In this document: positions 1-7,761 of the stretch, piece by piece
Layout of the letters: each line of letters begins with the position of its first letter
Position numbering within the stretch: position 1 is the first letter of the stretch
Source: Methylomonas koyamae
GTDB lineage: Bacteria; Pseudomonadota; Gammaproteobacteria; Methylococcales; Methylomonadaceae
Assembly: GCF_006483455.1 (NCBI RefSeq)
Contig: NZ_PPPU01000034.1
Coordinates: 1 to 61,980 of the forward strand
Direction: 5' to 3'
DNA: 61,980 nt
Notes under the pieces: model-generated
The model's database searches: none
What the model saw: only the letters and a program-made list of their open reading frames with translations
What the model was told of the DNA's origin: nothing
Program-made: the position numbers and the translations under genes

Positions 1-48
1 TCGTCGCTAACGTCGAAGCCGTTCTTTAATTTTGATAATCAGTAGGCG

Positions 49-84
49 AAGCTCCGGCTTTTGAAATATCAAATGGCCGGGCTT
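49..84 (+). terminator. Hairpin near left edge, possible terminator of an upstream gene
   Basis: AAGC (49-52) and CCGGC (54-58) pair with GCCGG (76-80) and GCTT (81-84). Inside, TTTGA (60-64) pairs with TCAAA (69-73) around an AATA loop. The stem is followed by CTCTTTTCC, only a weak T-run. It may end transcription of a gene left of the window or form part of the leader of the next gene, whose start is 30 bases downstream. Only the folding is visible. Confidence 0.4.
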
Positions 85-113
85 CTCTTTTCCAACAGCT
101 ATAGGTGAAAGAC

Positions 114-815
114 GTGAAAATGAATGAATTGACAAAAGGCGTAATGGCGGCGTTATTGCTGACCAGTTCCGTAGCAATGGCAGAGTCGGATTATCCGGCG
201 GCTGATTATCAGCCAAAAGTTCTGTATACCAATCCGGATTACAAACCGGAAGCAGCTCCCGCCGCTAAAGCAGCCGCGCCTGCGCCGGCTGCTAAAGCTG
301 TAGAAGTCGTAGAAAACGATCCAAATTATCCTGCGACCAATTTCCAGCCCAAAGTAGTTTTCAGCGACTCGGCTTATAAACACGATAAGACCGCTCCGCA
401 AGCACCTGGTGCCCGTTCGTCTTCCGCATCGTCTGCGTCGGCAACGAGCAGCGACGCTAGCGAGGAGGTAAGTTCAAGTGCCGGAGAAAAAGGTTCGTCC
501 AACAACAGCTTGTTGGGCTTGGTCGCCTTGGCCGCTGTTGGCTTCTTCCTGTTTAACAAGAAAGGTGGAGCCGGTTCCGCTTCCGGCGGTGGCTCAGACG
601 CGACTTACGGCGATGCTAACGGCTCTACAGGCGTCGAAAAATATATCGACAGACTGGGTATTAATAAAACCGGCGTTGCTAAGTATTTGGAGAAACAAGA
701 CTCCACTCCTGCAACCGGTGTTGCTAAATATATGGCGAAGCAAATCATCAAGGACAGAGAAGGCGCTGCGGCGAAAGCCACAGGCGTGGAAAAGTATTTG
801 CGCGATAAAGTGTAA
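114..815 (+). CDS. Exported/membrane-anchored protein with two kinds of internal repeat, unknown function
   Basis: I do not recognise this protein. A hydrophobic signal-like segment ending SSVAMA precedes the mature part. The first half holds two copies of a unit of the form DYPAxxxQPKV...YK (near residues 25-50 and 66-92), separated by an Ala/Pro-rich stretch. A Ser-rich linker and one hydrophobic segment (SLLGLVALAAVGFFLF) followed by NKK come next. The C-terminus has four copies of TGV(E/A)KY(I/L/M), the last almost at the end. Start choice: AGGTG (103-107) is six bases before GTG 114 and twelve before ATG 120, so either is possible. The gene is 249 bases upstream of transaldolase on the same strand. 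The signal peptide plus one membrane segment suggest an inner-membrane protein with a periplasmic repeat region, but topology is inference. Confidence 0.75.
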   Translation: MKMNELTKGVMAALLLTSSVAMAESDYPAADYQPKVLYTNPDYKPEAAPAAKAAAPAPAAKAVEVVENDPNYPATNFQPKVVFSDSAYKHDKTAPQAPGARSSSASSASATSSDASEEVSSSAGEKGSSNNSLLGLVALAAVGFFLFNKKGGAGSASGGGSDATYGDANGSTGVEKYIDRLGINKTGVAKYLEKQDSTPATGVAKYMAKQIIKDREGAAAKATGVEKYLRDKV

Positions 816-876
816 TTTATCGCGAATTATTCTTAGGTAGAAGTCCGGTGGGGTGATTGTCCCGCCGTTATCTGCG

Positions 877-938
877 GAATCGCCACTTAGCGTGTTTTGG
901 AGAGCCGAATGGCCTCAAAATATGTCAAGTGGCGATTC
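877..938. other. Long imperfect hairpin upstream of tal
   Basis: Twelve bases (877-888, GAATCGCCACTT) pair perfectly with 927-938 (AAGTGGCGATTC). Inside, TTTTG (895-899) pairs with CAAAA (916-920), and GCC/GGC closes a GAAT loop (907-910). This is the main structure in the 249-base gap before tal. It could be a leader RNA element, a terminator without a T-run, or a small palindromic repeat. No T-tract follows. Confidence 0.55.
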
Positions 939-1064
939 AGTCTCATATACCCAATTTTGGAAAAACTCCCCATCAAGCATCAAGTGCGAATCGGTAGCTG
1001 AAGCGTTCCAGTTCAGCAACGATTTTGCCGACGCAAAGGGAATACATTAACCGAGGATATTTTT

Positions 1065-2054
1065 ATGGCAAAAAACTTATTAGAACAACTTCGTGAAATG
1101 ACTGTCGTGGTGGCCGACACCGGCGACATTCAAGCAATCGAAACTTTCAAGCCGCGCGATGCGACTACCAACCCATCTTTGATTACCGCTGCAGCACAAA
1201 TGCCACAATATCAAGGCATCGTCGACGATACCTTGAAATCGGCTCGCGCAACTTTGGGCGCTAGCGCTTCTCCTGCGGAAGTCGCTTCGTTGGCTTTCGA
1301 TCGTCTGGCGGTTTCATTCGGTTTAAAAATACTGGAAATCATTGAAGGCCGCGTTTCAACCGAAGTTGACGCTCGTTTGTCTTACGACACCGAAGGCACT
1401 CTGGCCAAGGCTCGCGACATTATCGCTCAGTATAAAGCTGCCGGTATCGACACCGAGAAGCGGATTCTGATCAAGATCGCTGCGACATGGGAAGGCATTC
1501 AAGCTGCCGCGGTGCTGGAAAAGGAAAACATTCATACCAACCTCACCCTGCTGTTTGGCATGCATCAAGCGATCGCGTGCGCGGAAAATGGTATTCAGCT
1601 GATCTCGCCTTTCGTCGGCCGTATCCTGGACTGGTACAAAAAAGACACCGGTCGCGATTCTTACGCACCGGATGAAGATCCAGGTGTCTTGTCGGTAACT
1701 GAAGTTTACAACTATTACAAAAAATTCGGCTACAAGACTGAAGTAATGGGTGCAAGCTTCCGTAACCTCGGCGAGATTACCGAACTGGCTGGTTGCGATT
1801 TGTTGACCATTGCGCCTTCCTTGCTGGCTGAGCTGCAATCTGTTGAAGGCGAACTGCCGCGCAAACTGGATCCGGCCAAAGCTGCGTCCGCTTCTATCGA
1901 GAAAATCAGTGTTGATAAAGCGACTTTCGAGCGTATGCACGAAGAAAACCGCATGGCAAATGAGAAATTGAAAGAAGGTATCGACGGTTTCGCCAAGGCA
2001 TTGGAAACTCTAGAGAAATTGTTGGCCGACCGTTTGGCGGCGCTGGAAGCGTAA
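1065..2054 (+). CDS. tal: Transaldolase (class I)
   Basis: Transfers a dihydroxyacetone unit between sugar phosphates in the cytoplasm, here in the rearrangement phase of the RuMP cycle as well as the pentose phosphate pathway. Family signatures are clear: DATTNPSLI near residues 32-40, [13 protein letters not shown] near 94-106, and the Schiff-base lysine in [10 protein letters not shown] (Lys137, equivalent to Lys132 of E. coli TalB). NLTLLFG and [10 protein letters not shown] follow. At 329 residues it is slightly longer than E. coli TalB (317), with a Lys-rich C-terminal helix. AGGA lies before the ATG (ccgaggatatttttatg). Next on the same strand is fbaA, 104 bases on, fitting a fructose-bisphosphate-aldolase/transaldolase variant of the RuMP cycle. 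Confidence 0.96.
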   Translation: MAKNLLEQLREMTVVVADTGDIQAIETFKPRDATTNPSLITAAAQMPQYQGIVDDTLKSARATLGASASPAEVASLAFDRLAVSFGLKILEIIEGRVSTEVDARLSYDTEGTLAKARDIIAQYKAAGIDTEKRILIKIAATWEGIQAAAVLEKENIHTNLTLLFGMHQAIACAENGIQLISPFVGRILDWYKKDTGRDSYAPDEDPGVLSVTEVYNYYKKFGYKTEVMGASFRNLGEITELAGCDLLTIAPSLLAELQSVEGELPRKLDPAKAASASIEKISVDKATFERMHEENRMANEKLKEGIDGFAKALETLEKLLADRLAALEA

Positions 2055-2064
2055 GCGCTGTAAT

Positions 2065-2132
2065 CGCGCACAATCAATGTTGTGCGCGACTTAAGTTGAT
2101 ATGCAAGGCCGCCGAATCGAGTACGCGGCCTT
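2065..2132 (+). other. Two tandem hairpins between tal and fbaA
   Basis: CGCGCACAA (2065-2073) pairs perfectly with TTGTGCGCG (2080-2088) around TCAATG. AAGGCCGC (2105-2112) pairs with GCGGCCTT (2125-2132) around a 12-base loop and is followed by TGTTCATTGTT. The second resembles a weak intrinsic terminator. Together they could separate or attenuate transcription from tal into fbaA, or stabilise mRNA ends. The function is inferred from structure only. Confidence 0.5.
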
Positions 2133-2158
2133 TGTTCATTGTTATATAGGTAAAATTC

Positions 2159-3235
2159 ATGGCAAAAATTTTAGATGTAGTAAAACCTGGAGTCGTCACC
2201 GGTGAAGATGTGCAAAAAGTCTTTGCGATCTGCAAAGAAAACAAATTTGCACTGCCAGCGGTTAACGTAATCAGCACCGATACCATTAACTCCGTTTTAG
2301 AAGCGGCGGCCAAAGCCAAATCACCTGTTATCGTCCAGTTTTCCAACGGCGGTGCGGCGTTCGTTGCCGGCAAAGGCTTGAAATTGGAAGGCCAAGGCTG
2401 TTCGATTCACGGTGCAATCTCCGGCGCGCACCATGTTCACCGGATGGCGGAACTCTATGGCGTGCCTGTGATTTTACATACCGACCATGCCGCTAAAAAA
2501 TTGCTGCCTTGGGTAGACGGTATGCTGGATGAAGGTGAAAGACATTTCGCAGCGACCGGCAAACCGCTATTCAGCTCGCACATGTTGGATCTTTCCGAAG
2601 AAAGCCTGGAAGAAAATATCGAAATTTGCGGTAAATATCTGGAGCGCATGTCGAAAATGGGCATGACGCTGGAAATCGAATTGGGTTGCACCGGCGGCGA
2701 AGAAGACGGCGTCGATAACAGCGGCATGGACCACTCTGCGTTGTACACCCAACCGGAGGATGTTGCCTACGCTTACGAGCGCTTGAGCAAAATCAGCCAC
2801 CGCTTCACCATTGCCGCATCATTCGGTAACGTTCACGGCGTGTACTCACCCGGTAATGTCAAACTGACCCCAAAAATTTTGGACAACTCGCAAAAATACG
2901 TGTCCGAAAAATTCGGCCTGCCGAATAACTCATTGACCTTTGTCTTCCACGGCGGCTCGGGTTCTTCTCCGGAGGAAATCAAAGAATCCATCAGCTATGG
3001 TGTCGTCAAAATGAATATCGACACCGATACCCAATGGGCTTCATGGGAAGGCGTGATGAACTACTACAAGAAGAACGAAGGCTATTTGCAAGGCCAAATC
3101 GGCAATCCGGAAGGCGCCGATAAGCCGAACAAAAAATACTATGATCCTCGGGTATGGCAACGCGCCGGCCAAGAAGGCATGGTTGTCCGTCTGCAGCAAG
3201 CGTTCCAAGAACTGAACGCCGTCAACTCTTTGTAA
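2159..3235 (+). CDS. fbaA: Fructose-bisphosphate aldolase, class IIA
   Basis: Zinc-dependent aldolase interconverting fructose 1,6-bisphosphate with dihydroxyacetone phosphate and glyceraldehyde 3-phosphate. The length (358) and spacing match E. coli FbaA: HTDH with Asp109 and His110, the pair EE at 181-182, and further zinc-ligand positions at Glu174, His226 (GNVHGVYSPGN) and His264 (FHGGSGSS). NIDTDTQWA near residue 287 binds the phosphate end of the substrate in this family. The start follows ATAGGTAAAATTC. In methanotrophs this enzyme cleaves the fructose bisphosphate made from RuMP-derived fructose 6-phosphate. A strong hairpin follows the stop. Confidence 0.96.
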   Translation: MAKILDVVKPGVVTGEDVQKVFAICKENKFALPAVNVISTDTINSVLEAAAKAKSPVIVQFSNGGAAFVAGKGLKLEGQGCSIHGAISGAHHVHRMAELYGVPVILHTDHAAKKLLPWVDGMLDEGERHFAATGKPLFSSHMLDLSEESLEENIEICGKYLERMSKMGMTLEIELGCTGGEEDGVDNSGMDHSALYTQPEDVAYAYERLSKISHRFTIAASFGNVHGVYSPGNVKLTPKILDNSQKYVSEKFGLPNNSLTFVFHGGSGSSPEEIKESISYGVVKMNIDTDTQWASWEGVMNYYKKNEGYLQGQIGNPEGADKPNKKYYDPRVWQRAGQEGMVVRLQQAFQELNAVNSL

Positions 3236-3247
3236 CGAGTGCTATCC

Positions 3248-3276
3248 AGCTGCAAAAGCATTCTGCTTTTGCAGCT
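3248..3276 (+). terminator. Hairpin terminator after fbaA
   Basis: Thirteen bases (3248-3260, AGCTGCAAAAGCA) pair perfectly with 3264-3276 around a three-base loop. The T-run is inside the 3' arm (TTTT), with only TTCCC after it, so termination may be partial. It separates the carbon-metabolism genes from the flagellar run. Confidence 0.7.
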
Positions 3277-3482
3277 TTCCCGCTTACCCGTCGTTGGCAA
3301 TTAGTCAAATTGTTGACGATCCGTTCCGTCAGTCCATGCTGTCTCAGCACGCTAAATTCGGTTTTGTAGCCTCGCCGTATTCGTTCGGCCGACTATACTA
3401 TCATTCTAAAACCATGATTTTTCTTGTATGATCGAAAAACACTGAGTCGGCATACTCTTGGTTTTCGGTTTGACCAATAACG

Positions 3483-3498
3483 TGGCATGCGTTGTGCT
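3483..3498 (+). promoter_or_regulatory. Candidate sigma-54 (RpoN) promoter for the flagellar run
   Basis: TGGCATGCGTTGTGCT has the GG and GC dinucleotides exactly ten bases apart as in TGGCAC-N5-TTGC. It differs from consensus at two listed positions (C to T in the -24 element, T to G just before the -12 TGC). Transcription would start near 3508, leaving a short leader that contains AAGGTG before the fliL ATG at 3521. RpoN control of polar flagellar operons is established in Pseudomonas and Vibrio. The rest of the 285-base gap shows nothing else I recognise. Confidence 0.5.
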
Positions 3499-3520
3499 TT
3501 AAGAGTAAAAAAGGTGAAAA

Positions 3521-4063
3521 ATGGCTGAAACTCAAGGAAAAGACGAAGGAAAAAAATCATCCAAAAAACTGATAATCATCATTGCGGTGGTTGTCTTGGC
3601 GTTGGCTGGCGGTGGAGCCGCCTATTTTTTCTTGGCCAAACCGGCCGAGAATGGCAAAGAAGCGGCCGACGCAAAACATGGCGAGAATAAACATGCCGAG
3701 TCGTCCGCGCATGAAGCCGAAACGGATCACGACAAGCCGCCAGAGCCCGATGTGTATTACGCGTTTCCTACCCCTCTACTGGTCGACTATCCGAGCGGGG
3801 CGAGTGCCCGGGTCATCAAAATTTCGCTGACCGTTTTAACCAAAGGTGAAGCCAGCATAGAAGCCATGAAAAAACACGAGCCGATGATCCGGAACAATTT
3901 ACTGATGGTCATTAGCTCGGTGGGTGCCGACAAAGCGAAGACATTGGAAGGTAAGCAGGAATTGCGGGCAATGATGCAACAAGAGATTGGCAAGGTTTTG
4001 GAAAAGATGGCAGGCAAGAATACGCTTAAAGAAGTCTATTTCACTGATTTCATAATGCAATAA
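3521..4063 (+). CDS. fliL: Flagellar basal body-associated protein FliL
   Basis: Single-pass inner-membrane protein that sits with the stator around the basal body and supports torque generation. A short basic Lys/Gly-rich N-terminus is followed by one membrane span (LIIIIAVVVLALAGGGAAYFF cut to roughly residues 17-38), a charged His/Glu/Lys-rich linker and the C-terminal FliL domain ending KEVYFTDFIMQ. Length (180) fits the family. AAGGTG precedes the ATG. Its stop directly abuts the ATG of fliM, and it is the first gene of the long flagellar run, the usual fliLMNOPQR order. Confidence 0.93.
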   Translation: MAETQGKDEGKKSSKKLIIIIAVVVLALAGGGAAYFFLAKPAENGKEAADAKHGENKHAESSAHEAETDHDKPPEPDVYYAFPTPLLVDYPSGASARVIKISLTVLTKGEASIEAMKKHEPMIRNNLLMVISSVGADKAKTLEGKQELRAMMQQEIGKVLEKMAGKNTLKEVYFTDFIMQ

Positions 4064-5047
4064 ATGTCTACCGCCGATTTACTCTCCCAGGATGAAATTG
4101 ATGCGCTGTTGCACGGCGTAGACGACGGCGATGTCGAAACGGCGGCCGACGACGACGAACGCGGTCGCGGGGCGACCAGACTTTACGATTTCAATAGCCA
4201 AGAACGAATCGTTCGCGGCAGGATGCCGACCTTGGAAATGGTCAACGAGCGTTTCGCTCGCCATTTCCGTATCGCGTTGTTCAACTTTTTGCGCCGTGCG
4301 GCCGAGATATCGGTATCCGGGATACAGGTACAGAAGTTTTCCGAATTCATTCAGGGTTTGTTCGTTCCGACCAATTTGAACGTGATCAGGATGTCGCCAT
4401 TGCGCGGCCGGGCGTTGATTGTGATGGAACCGCGCTTGGTATTCACTGCCGTGGATAACTTTTTTGGCGGTGGCGGCCAGTTTTACAACAAGGTCGAAGG
4501 TCGCGAGTTCACGCCTACCGAGATGCGGATCATTCGCTTGATTATCGACATGATTTTCAAGGACTTGGCTGAAGCCTGGAAGCCGGTGATGGATGTCGAG
4601 TTCGAATACATTAACTCCGAAGTAAACCCGCAATTTGCCAATATCGTCAGCCCTTCCGAGATCGTAGTCATATCGACGATACACGTGGAATTGGAGGGCG
4701 GCGGCGGCGACATCAACATCGCGATGCCGTATTCGATGATCGAGCCGATCAGAGAGTTATTAGACGCTGTCACCAGCGACCGAGGAGAAGTCGATGGTCG
4801 TTGGCAGGAATCGTTACGGGTCGAAATCATGCGTAGCGAAGTCACATTGAACAGCAAATTAGTTGAAAAAGAAATGTTTATCAGCGAAGTCATCGCGCTT
4901 AAAAAAGGCGATGTAATACCGATCGAATTGCCGGAGACCGTGTTGTTGGAGGTTGAGAACGTGCCGGTATTTCGCGGTAAGCTAGGCTTGTCGGATGGTA
5001 ATTATGCTATTGAAATTATTGACAAAATGACGCTCGATAATATTTGA
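4064..5047 (+). CDS. fliM: Flagellar motor switch protein FliM
   Basis: C-ring protein that binds phosphorylated CheY and sets the direction of rotation. The N-terminal CheY-binding peptide is visible as LLSQDEIDALLHG (residues 5-17), followed by the CheC-like middle domain (ERIVRGRMPTLEMVNERFAR onward, with FFGGGGQFY near 133) and the C-terminal FliN-like (SpoA) domain from about residue 245 (VTLNSKLVEKEMFISEVIALKKGDVI split across the domain). Length 327 is typical. It starts at the base after the fliL stop, implying translational coupling. Confidence 0.97.
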   Translation: MSTADLLSQDEIDALLHGVDDGDVETAADDDERGRGATRLYDFNSQERIVRGRMPTLEMVNERFARHFRIALFNFLRRAAEISVSGIQVQKFSEFIQGLFVPTNLNVIRMSPLRGRALIVMEPRLVFTAVDNFFGGGGQFYNKVEGREFTPTEMRIIRLIIDMIFKDLAEAWKPVMDVEFEYINSEVNPQFANIVSPSEIVVISTIHVELEGGGGDINIAMPYSMIEPIRELLDAVTSDRGEVDGRWQESLRVEIMRSEVTLNSKLVEKEMFISEVIALKKGDVIPIELPETVLLEVENVPVFRGKLGLSDGNYAIEIIDKMTLDNI

Positions 5048-5066
5048 GACATGGGAAGGGATTGAG

Positions 5067-5519
5067 ATGAGCGAGAACGACGAAATTGGTGACGATTGGG
5101 CCGCGGCCATGAACGAGCAGGCGGAAGCCGAAGCGGAAGCGGATTGGGGCGATGCCTTGAAGGAACAAGCGGCTGTGTCGAAGGGGTCAAGCGGCTATTC
5201 CACCGCCGAATTTCCGGACTTGGGCGACAGTAAGCCCAAGCCGACCGCTGGCGGCGAAGAGGTGAAGCTGGACGTAATTTTGGATGTGCCGGTTACCGTG
5301 TCGCTGGAAATCGGCAGAACCAAGATCAATATCCGTAACCTGTTGCAGCTTAACCAGGGTTCGGTAGTGGAATTGGACCGTTTCGCGGGCGAACCGATGG
5401 ACGTGCTGGTTAACGGGACGCTTGTGGCCCACGGCGAGGTGGTTGTGGTAAACGACAAATTCGGTATCCGTTTGACCGATATTATCAGCCCTTCGGAACG
5501 GGTGCGAAAACTGGGTTGA
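5067..5519 (+). CDS. fliN: Flagellar motor switch protein FliN
   Basis: C-ring component that packs with FliM and docks export substrates. The last 80 residues are the SpoA domain (VILDVPVTVSLEIGRTKI, LLQLNQGSVVELDRFAGEP, GIRLTDIISPSERVRKLG). An acidic N-terminal extension of about 65 residues (NEQAEAEAEADWGDALKEQA) precedes it, as in other polar-flagellum FliN proteins. The ATG follows GGGATTGAG. The stop codon overlaps the likely TTG start of fliO. Confidence 0.96.
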   Translation: MSENDEIGDDWAAAMNEQAEAEAEADWGDALKEQAAVSKGSSGYSTAEFPDLGDSKPKPTAGGEEVKLDVILDVPVTVSLEIGRTKINIRNLLQLNQGSVVELDRFAGEPMDVLVNGTLVAHGEVVVVNDKFGIRLTDIISPSERVRKLG

Positions 5520-5968
5520 ACATTGTGCAAAGTCTGGCAAGGTTGATATTTGCGATGGGGCTGGTGTCCTGTGCTTGGGCCGAAGACTCGCCCACCGCGC
5601 CCAAGGCGGGGGCCAAACTCGTGACCTCAGCGGACGTGGCGCAATGGGTGTTGGCCTTGCTGTTGGTGTTGGCGCTGTTTTTGTCGTTGGCCTGGGCGTT
5701 GAAAAAAACCGGCGGATTGGGTTTTGCCGGCAAAAGCAAATTAGCGGTACTGGCCGGGCTGTCACTGGGCTTGAGGGAAAAGCTGATTTTGGTCCGCGTC
5801 GGCGAAAAAGAATTATTGTTAGGTGTCAGCAGCGGCCGTATCGACAAATTACTCGAGTTGGAAGGCGAGCAACGCTTATTCGCCGACCAGTCCGACCCGC
5901 AAAGTGTCAGCCCGTTTGCGAAGAAATTATTGCAAGCCATGCAAAGTAAAGCTGATGAACGGGCCTAG
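5516..5968 (+). CDS. fliO: Flagellar biosynthesis protein FliO
   Basis: Small membrane protein that assists assembly of the FliP ring of the export gate. It has an N-terminal signal-like segment (LIFAMGLVSCAWA), one membrane span (VLALLLVLALFLSLAWAL, about residues 45-62) and the cytoplasmic domain with LGLREKLILVRVGEKELLLG typical of FliO. The start is TTG 5516, overlapping the fliN stop, or GTG 5525; no ribosome binding site decides it. The 3' end overlaps fliP by 14 bases. FliO is poorly conserved, so position in the operon supports the call. Confidence 0.88.
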   Translation: MNIVQSLARLIFAMGLVSCAWAEDSPTAPKAGAKLVTSADVAQWVLALLLVLALFLSLAWALKKTGGLGFAGKSKLAVLAGLSLGLREKLILVRVGEKELLLGVSSGRIDKLLELEGEQRLFADQSDPQSVSPFAKKLLQAMQSKADERA

Positions 5969-6710
5969 TAAGCTGATTTTGGTTTTGCTGGGAGGCTGTG
6001 GATTACTGTGGGCTGCGGGGGTGCAGGCTGTGCCCGGTGTGGATGCGATTACGGTGACCAATAATCCCAAAGGCGGCGAAACCTATACGGTCACAATCCA
6101 GATTTTGGCGCTGATGACGCTATTGACGCTGCTGCCGGCGTTATTGTTGTCGATGACGGCGTTTACCCGGGTCATGATCGTGTTGGGGCTATTGCGGCAG
6201 GCGATCGGCGCAGCGCAAGCTCCCAGCAACCAAGTCTTGCTGGGGTTGTCGTTATTCCTGACGATTTTCATTATGACCCCGGTGCTGGACAAGGTGAACG
6301 AAACCGCGGTACAGCCTTACCTGGAAGAAAAGATCGATGCCGTCACCGCGTTGCAAAACGCGTCGGAACCGTTCAAACAATTCATGTTAAAGCAAACGCG
6401 CGAGGCGGATTTGGATACCTTCGTCCGGATATCCGGCCGCGAGCAAATCAACAAACCCGAAGACGTGCCGTTTTCGTTGTTGGTGCCGGCATATGTCACC
6501 AGTGAATTGAAAACCGCATTTCAGATCGGCTTTCTGATTTTCCTGCCGTTTCTGGTGATCGATCTGGTTGTGGCCAGCGTACTGATGTCGATGGGGATGA
6601 TGATGCTGTCGCCTATGATCGTGTCCTTGCCGTTTAAAATCATGTTGTTCGTGCTGGCCGACGGTTGGACCATGGTCATGGAAATGCTGGCGGCCAGTTT
6701 TTACGTGTAG
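5955..6710 (+). CDS. fliP: Flagellar export gate protein FliP
   Basis: Pore-forming core subunit of the flagellar type III export gate. A cleavable signal sequence (LILVLLGGCGLLWAAGVQA) is followed by the FliP core: LTLLPALLLSMTAFTRVMIV, LRQAIGAAQAPSNQVLLGLSLFLT split over two helices, then the large periplasmic segment, and SMGMMMLSPMIVSLPFKIML near the C-terminus. Length from ATG 5955 is 251, close to E. coli FliP (245). An in-frame extension back to 5823 inside fliO lacks a reason to be translated. Adjacent to fliQ and fliR, its pore partners. Confidence 0.96.
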   Translation: MNGPSKLILVLLGGCGLLWAAGVQAVPGVDAITVTNNPKGGETYTVTIQILALMTLLTLLPALLLSMTAFTRVMIVLGLLRQAIGAAQAPSNQVLLGLSLFLTIFIMTPVLDKVNETAVQPYLEEKIDAVTALQNASEPFKQFMLKQTREADLDTFVRISGREQINKPEDVPFSLLVPAYVTSELKTAFQIGFLIFLPFLVIDLVVASVLMSMGMMMLSPMIVSLPFKIMLFVLADGWTMVMEMLAASFYV

Positions 6711-6718
6711 GCCTGAAT

Positions 6719-6988
6719 GTGACTCCGGAAACGATCTCAAACGTAGCGCAGGACACGGTATTGATCGGCCTGAAACTGATGGGGCCGATATTGATCGCTT
6801 CCCTGGTCGTGGGCTTGCTGGTTTCGATGTTTCAGGCGGCAACCTCGATCCAGGAACAGACTCTGACCTTCATCCCCAAGTTGGTCGCGATTATCGCGGT
6901 ACTAATGATTGCGGGTCCGGGGATGCTGCAAATGCTGATCGATTATTTCCAGGACTTGATGCGCGATATTCCCTCCTTGATCGGATGA
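6719..6988 (+). CDS. fliQ: Flagellar export gate protein FliQ
   Basis: Small two-helix membrane subunit that wraps around the FliP/FliR pore. The protein from GTG 6719 (VTPETISNVAQD) is 89 residues, the standard FliQ length, with the conserved core LMGPILIASLVVGLLVSMFQ and QEQTLTFIPKL between the two spans. A longer frame from 6665 would run into fliP and adds residues unlike FliQ, so the GTG start is preferred. The stop overlaps the ATG of fliR (ATGA). Confidence 0.94.
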   Translation: MTPETISNVAQDTVLIGLKLMGPILIASLVVGLLVSMFQAATSIQEQTLTFIPKLVAIIAVLMIAGPGMLQMLIDYFQDLMRDIPSLIG

Positions 6989-7761
6989 ACGTCACCGAAA
7001 ACGAGATATTGGGCTATCTCGCCGGTTTCATCTGGCCATTCTTTCGCATTAGTTCGATGTTCATCACCATCCCGGTTTTCAGCGTTAACGCCTTGCCGGC
7101 CCGGGTCCGCGTGATCGCCAGCCTGCTGATCACTTTGGCGATATTTCCGACTTTGCCGGCCATGCCGACAATCGACGTATTCGGTTACCAAGGTTTACTG
7201 GTCGCCGTCCAACAGGTCGCCCTGGGCGCTACTGCCGGCTTCATTCTGCAAATGGTGTTTTCAATCATGCTGTTCGCCGGTCAGGCCATCGCCTATAGCA
7301 TGGGGCTTGGTTTTGCCTCGATGGTCGATCCGGTCTCGGGCGTGCAAGTTCCGGTCGTGGCGCAATTGTTCGTGATTAGCGGTAGTCTGTTGTTTTTGGC
7401 GGTGGACGGTCATTTGCTGTTGATCGAAATGCTGGCGCAAAGCTTCCATACTCTGCCGATTGCGGCAACCGGAATCGGAAAAGCCGATTTGTGGCGGGTG
7501 GCGTTATGGGGCGGCACCATATTCGCCGACGGCTTATTGTTGGCAATGCCGGTGATGGCAGCGTTGCTGTTCGTCAATATCAGTTTTGGCGTGGCTTCCA
7601 AAGCTGCGCCGCAATTGCAGATTTTCGGCGTCGGCTTTCCGGTAACCATCATGTTGGGGATGGTCTTGATTTGGGTAGGATTGCCGACCTTGCTGGAAGT
7701 CTTCGCCGATATGTTGCACCAGGGCTTCGCGTTGGTGAACGAGTTGTTGAGGTTGCAGTAA
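6985..7761 (+). CDS. fliR: Flagellar export gate protein FliR
   Basis: Multi-span membrane protein completing the FliP5-FliQ4-FliR1 export pore. It shows six or so hydrophobic segments, with family blocks FIWPFFRISSMFITIPVF (about residues 14-31), NALPARVRV, MGLGFASMVDP and GVGFPVTIMLGM. Length 258 is normal. It overlaps fliQ by four bases and its stop abuts the GTG start of flhB, consistent with coupled translation of the export apparatus. Confidence 0.96.
   Translation: MNVTENEILGYLAGFIWPFFRISSMFITIPVFSVNALPARVRVIASLLITLAIFPTLPAMPTIDVFGYQGLLVAVQQVALGATAGFILQMVFSIMLFAGQAIAYSMGLGFASMVDPVSGVQVPVVAQLFVISGSLLFLAVDGHLLLIEMLAQSFHTLPIAATGIGKADLWRVALWGGTIFADGLLLAMPVMAALLFVNISFGVASKAAPQLQIFGVGFPVTIMLGMVLIWVGLPTLLEVFADMLHQGFALVNELLRLQ

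Noticed and set aside
853-1050. Frame of 65 residues in the gap before tal
   Set aside because: It spans the hairpin at 877-938, has no ribosome-binding site and no protein pattern; it looks like chance.
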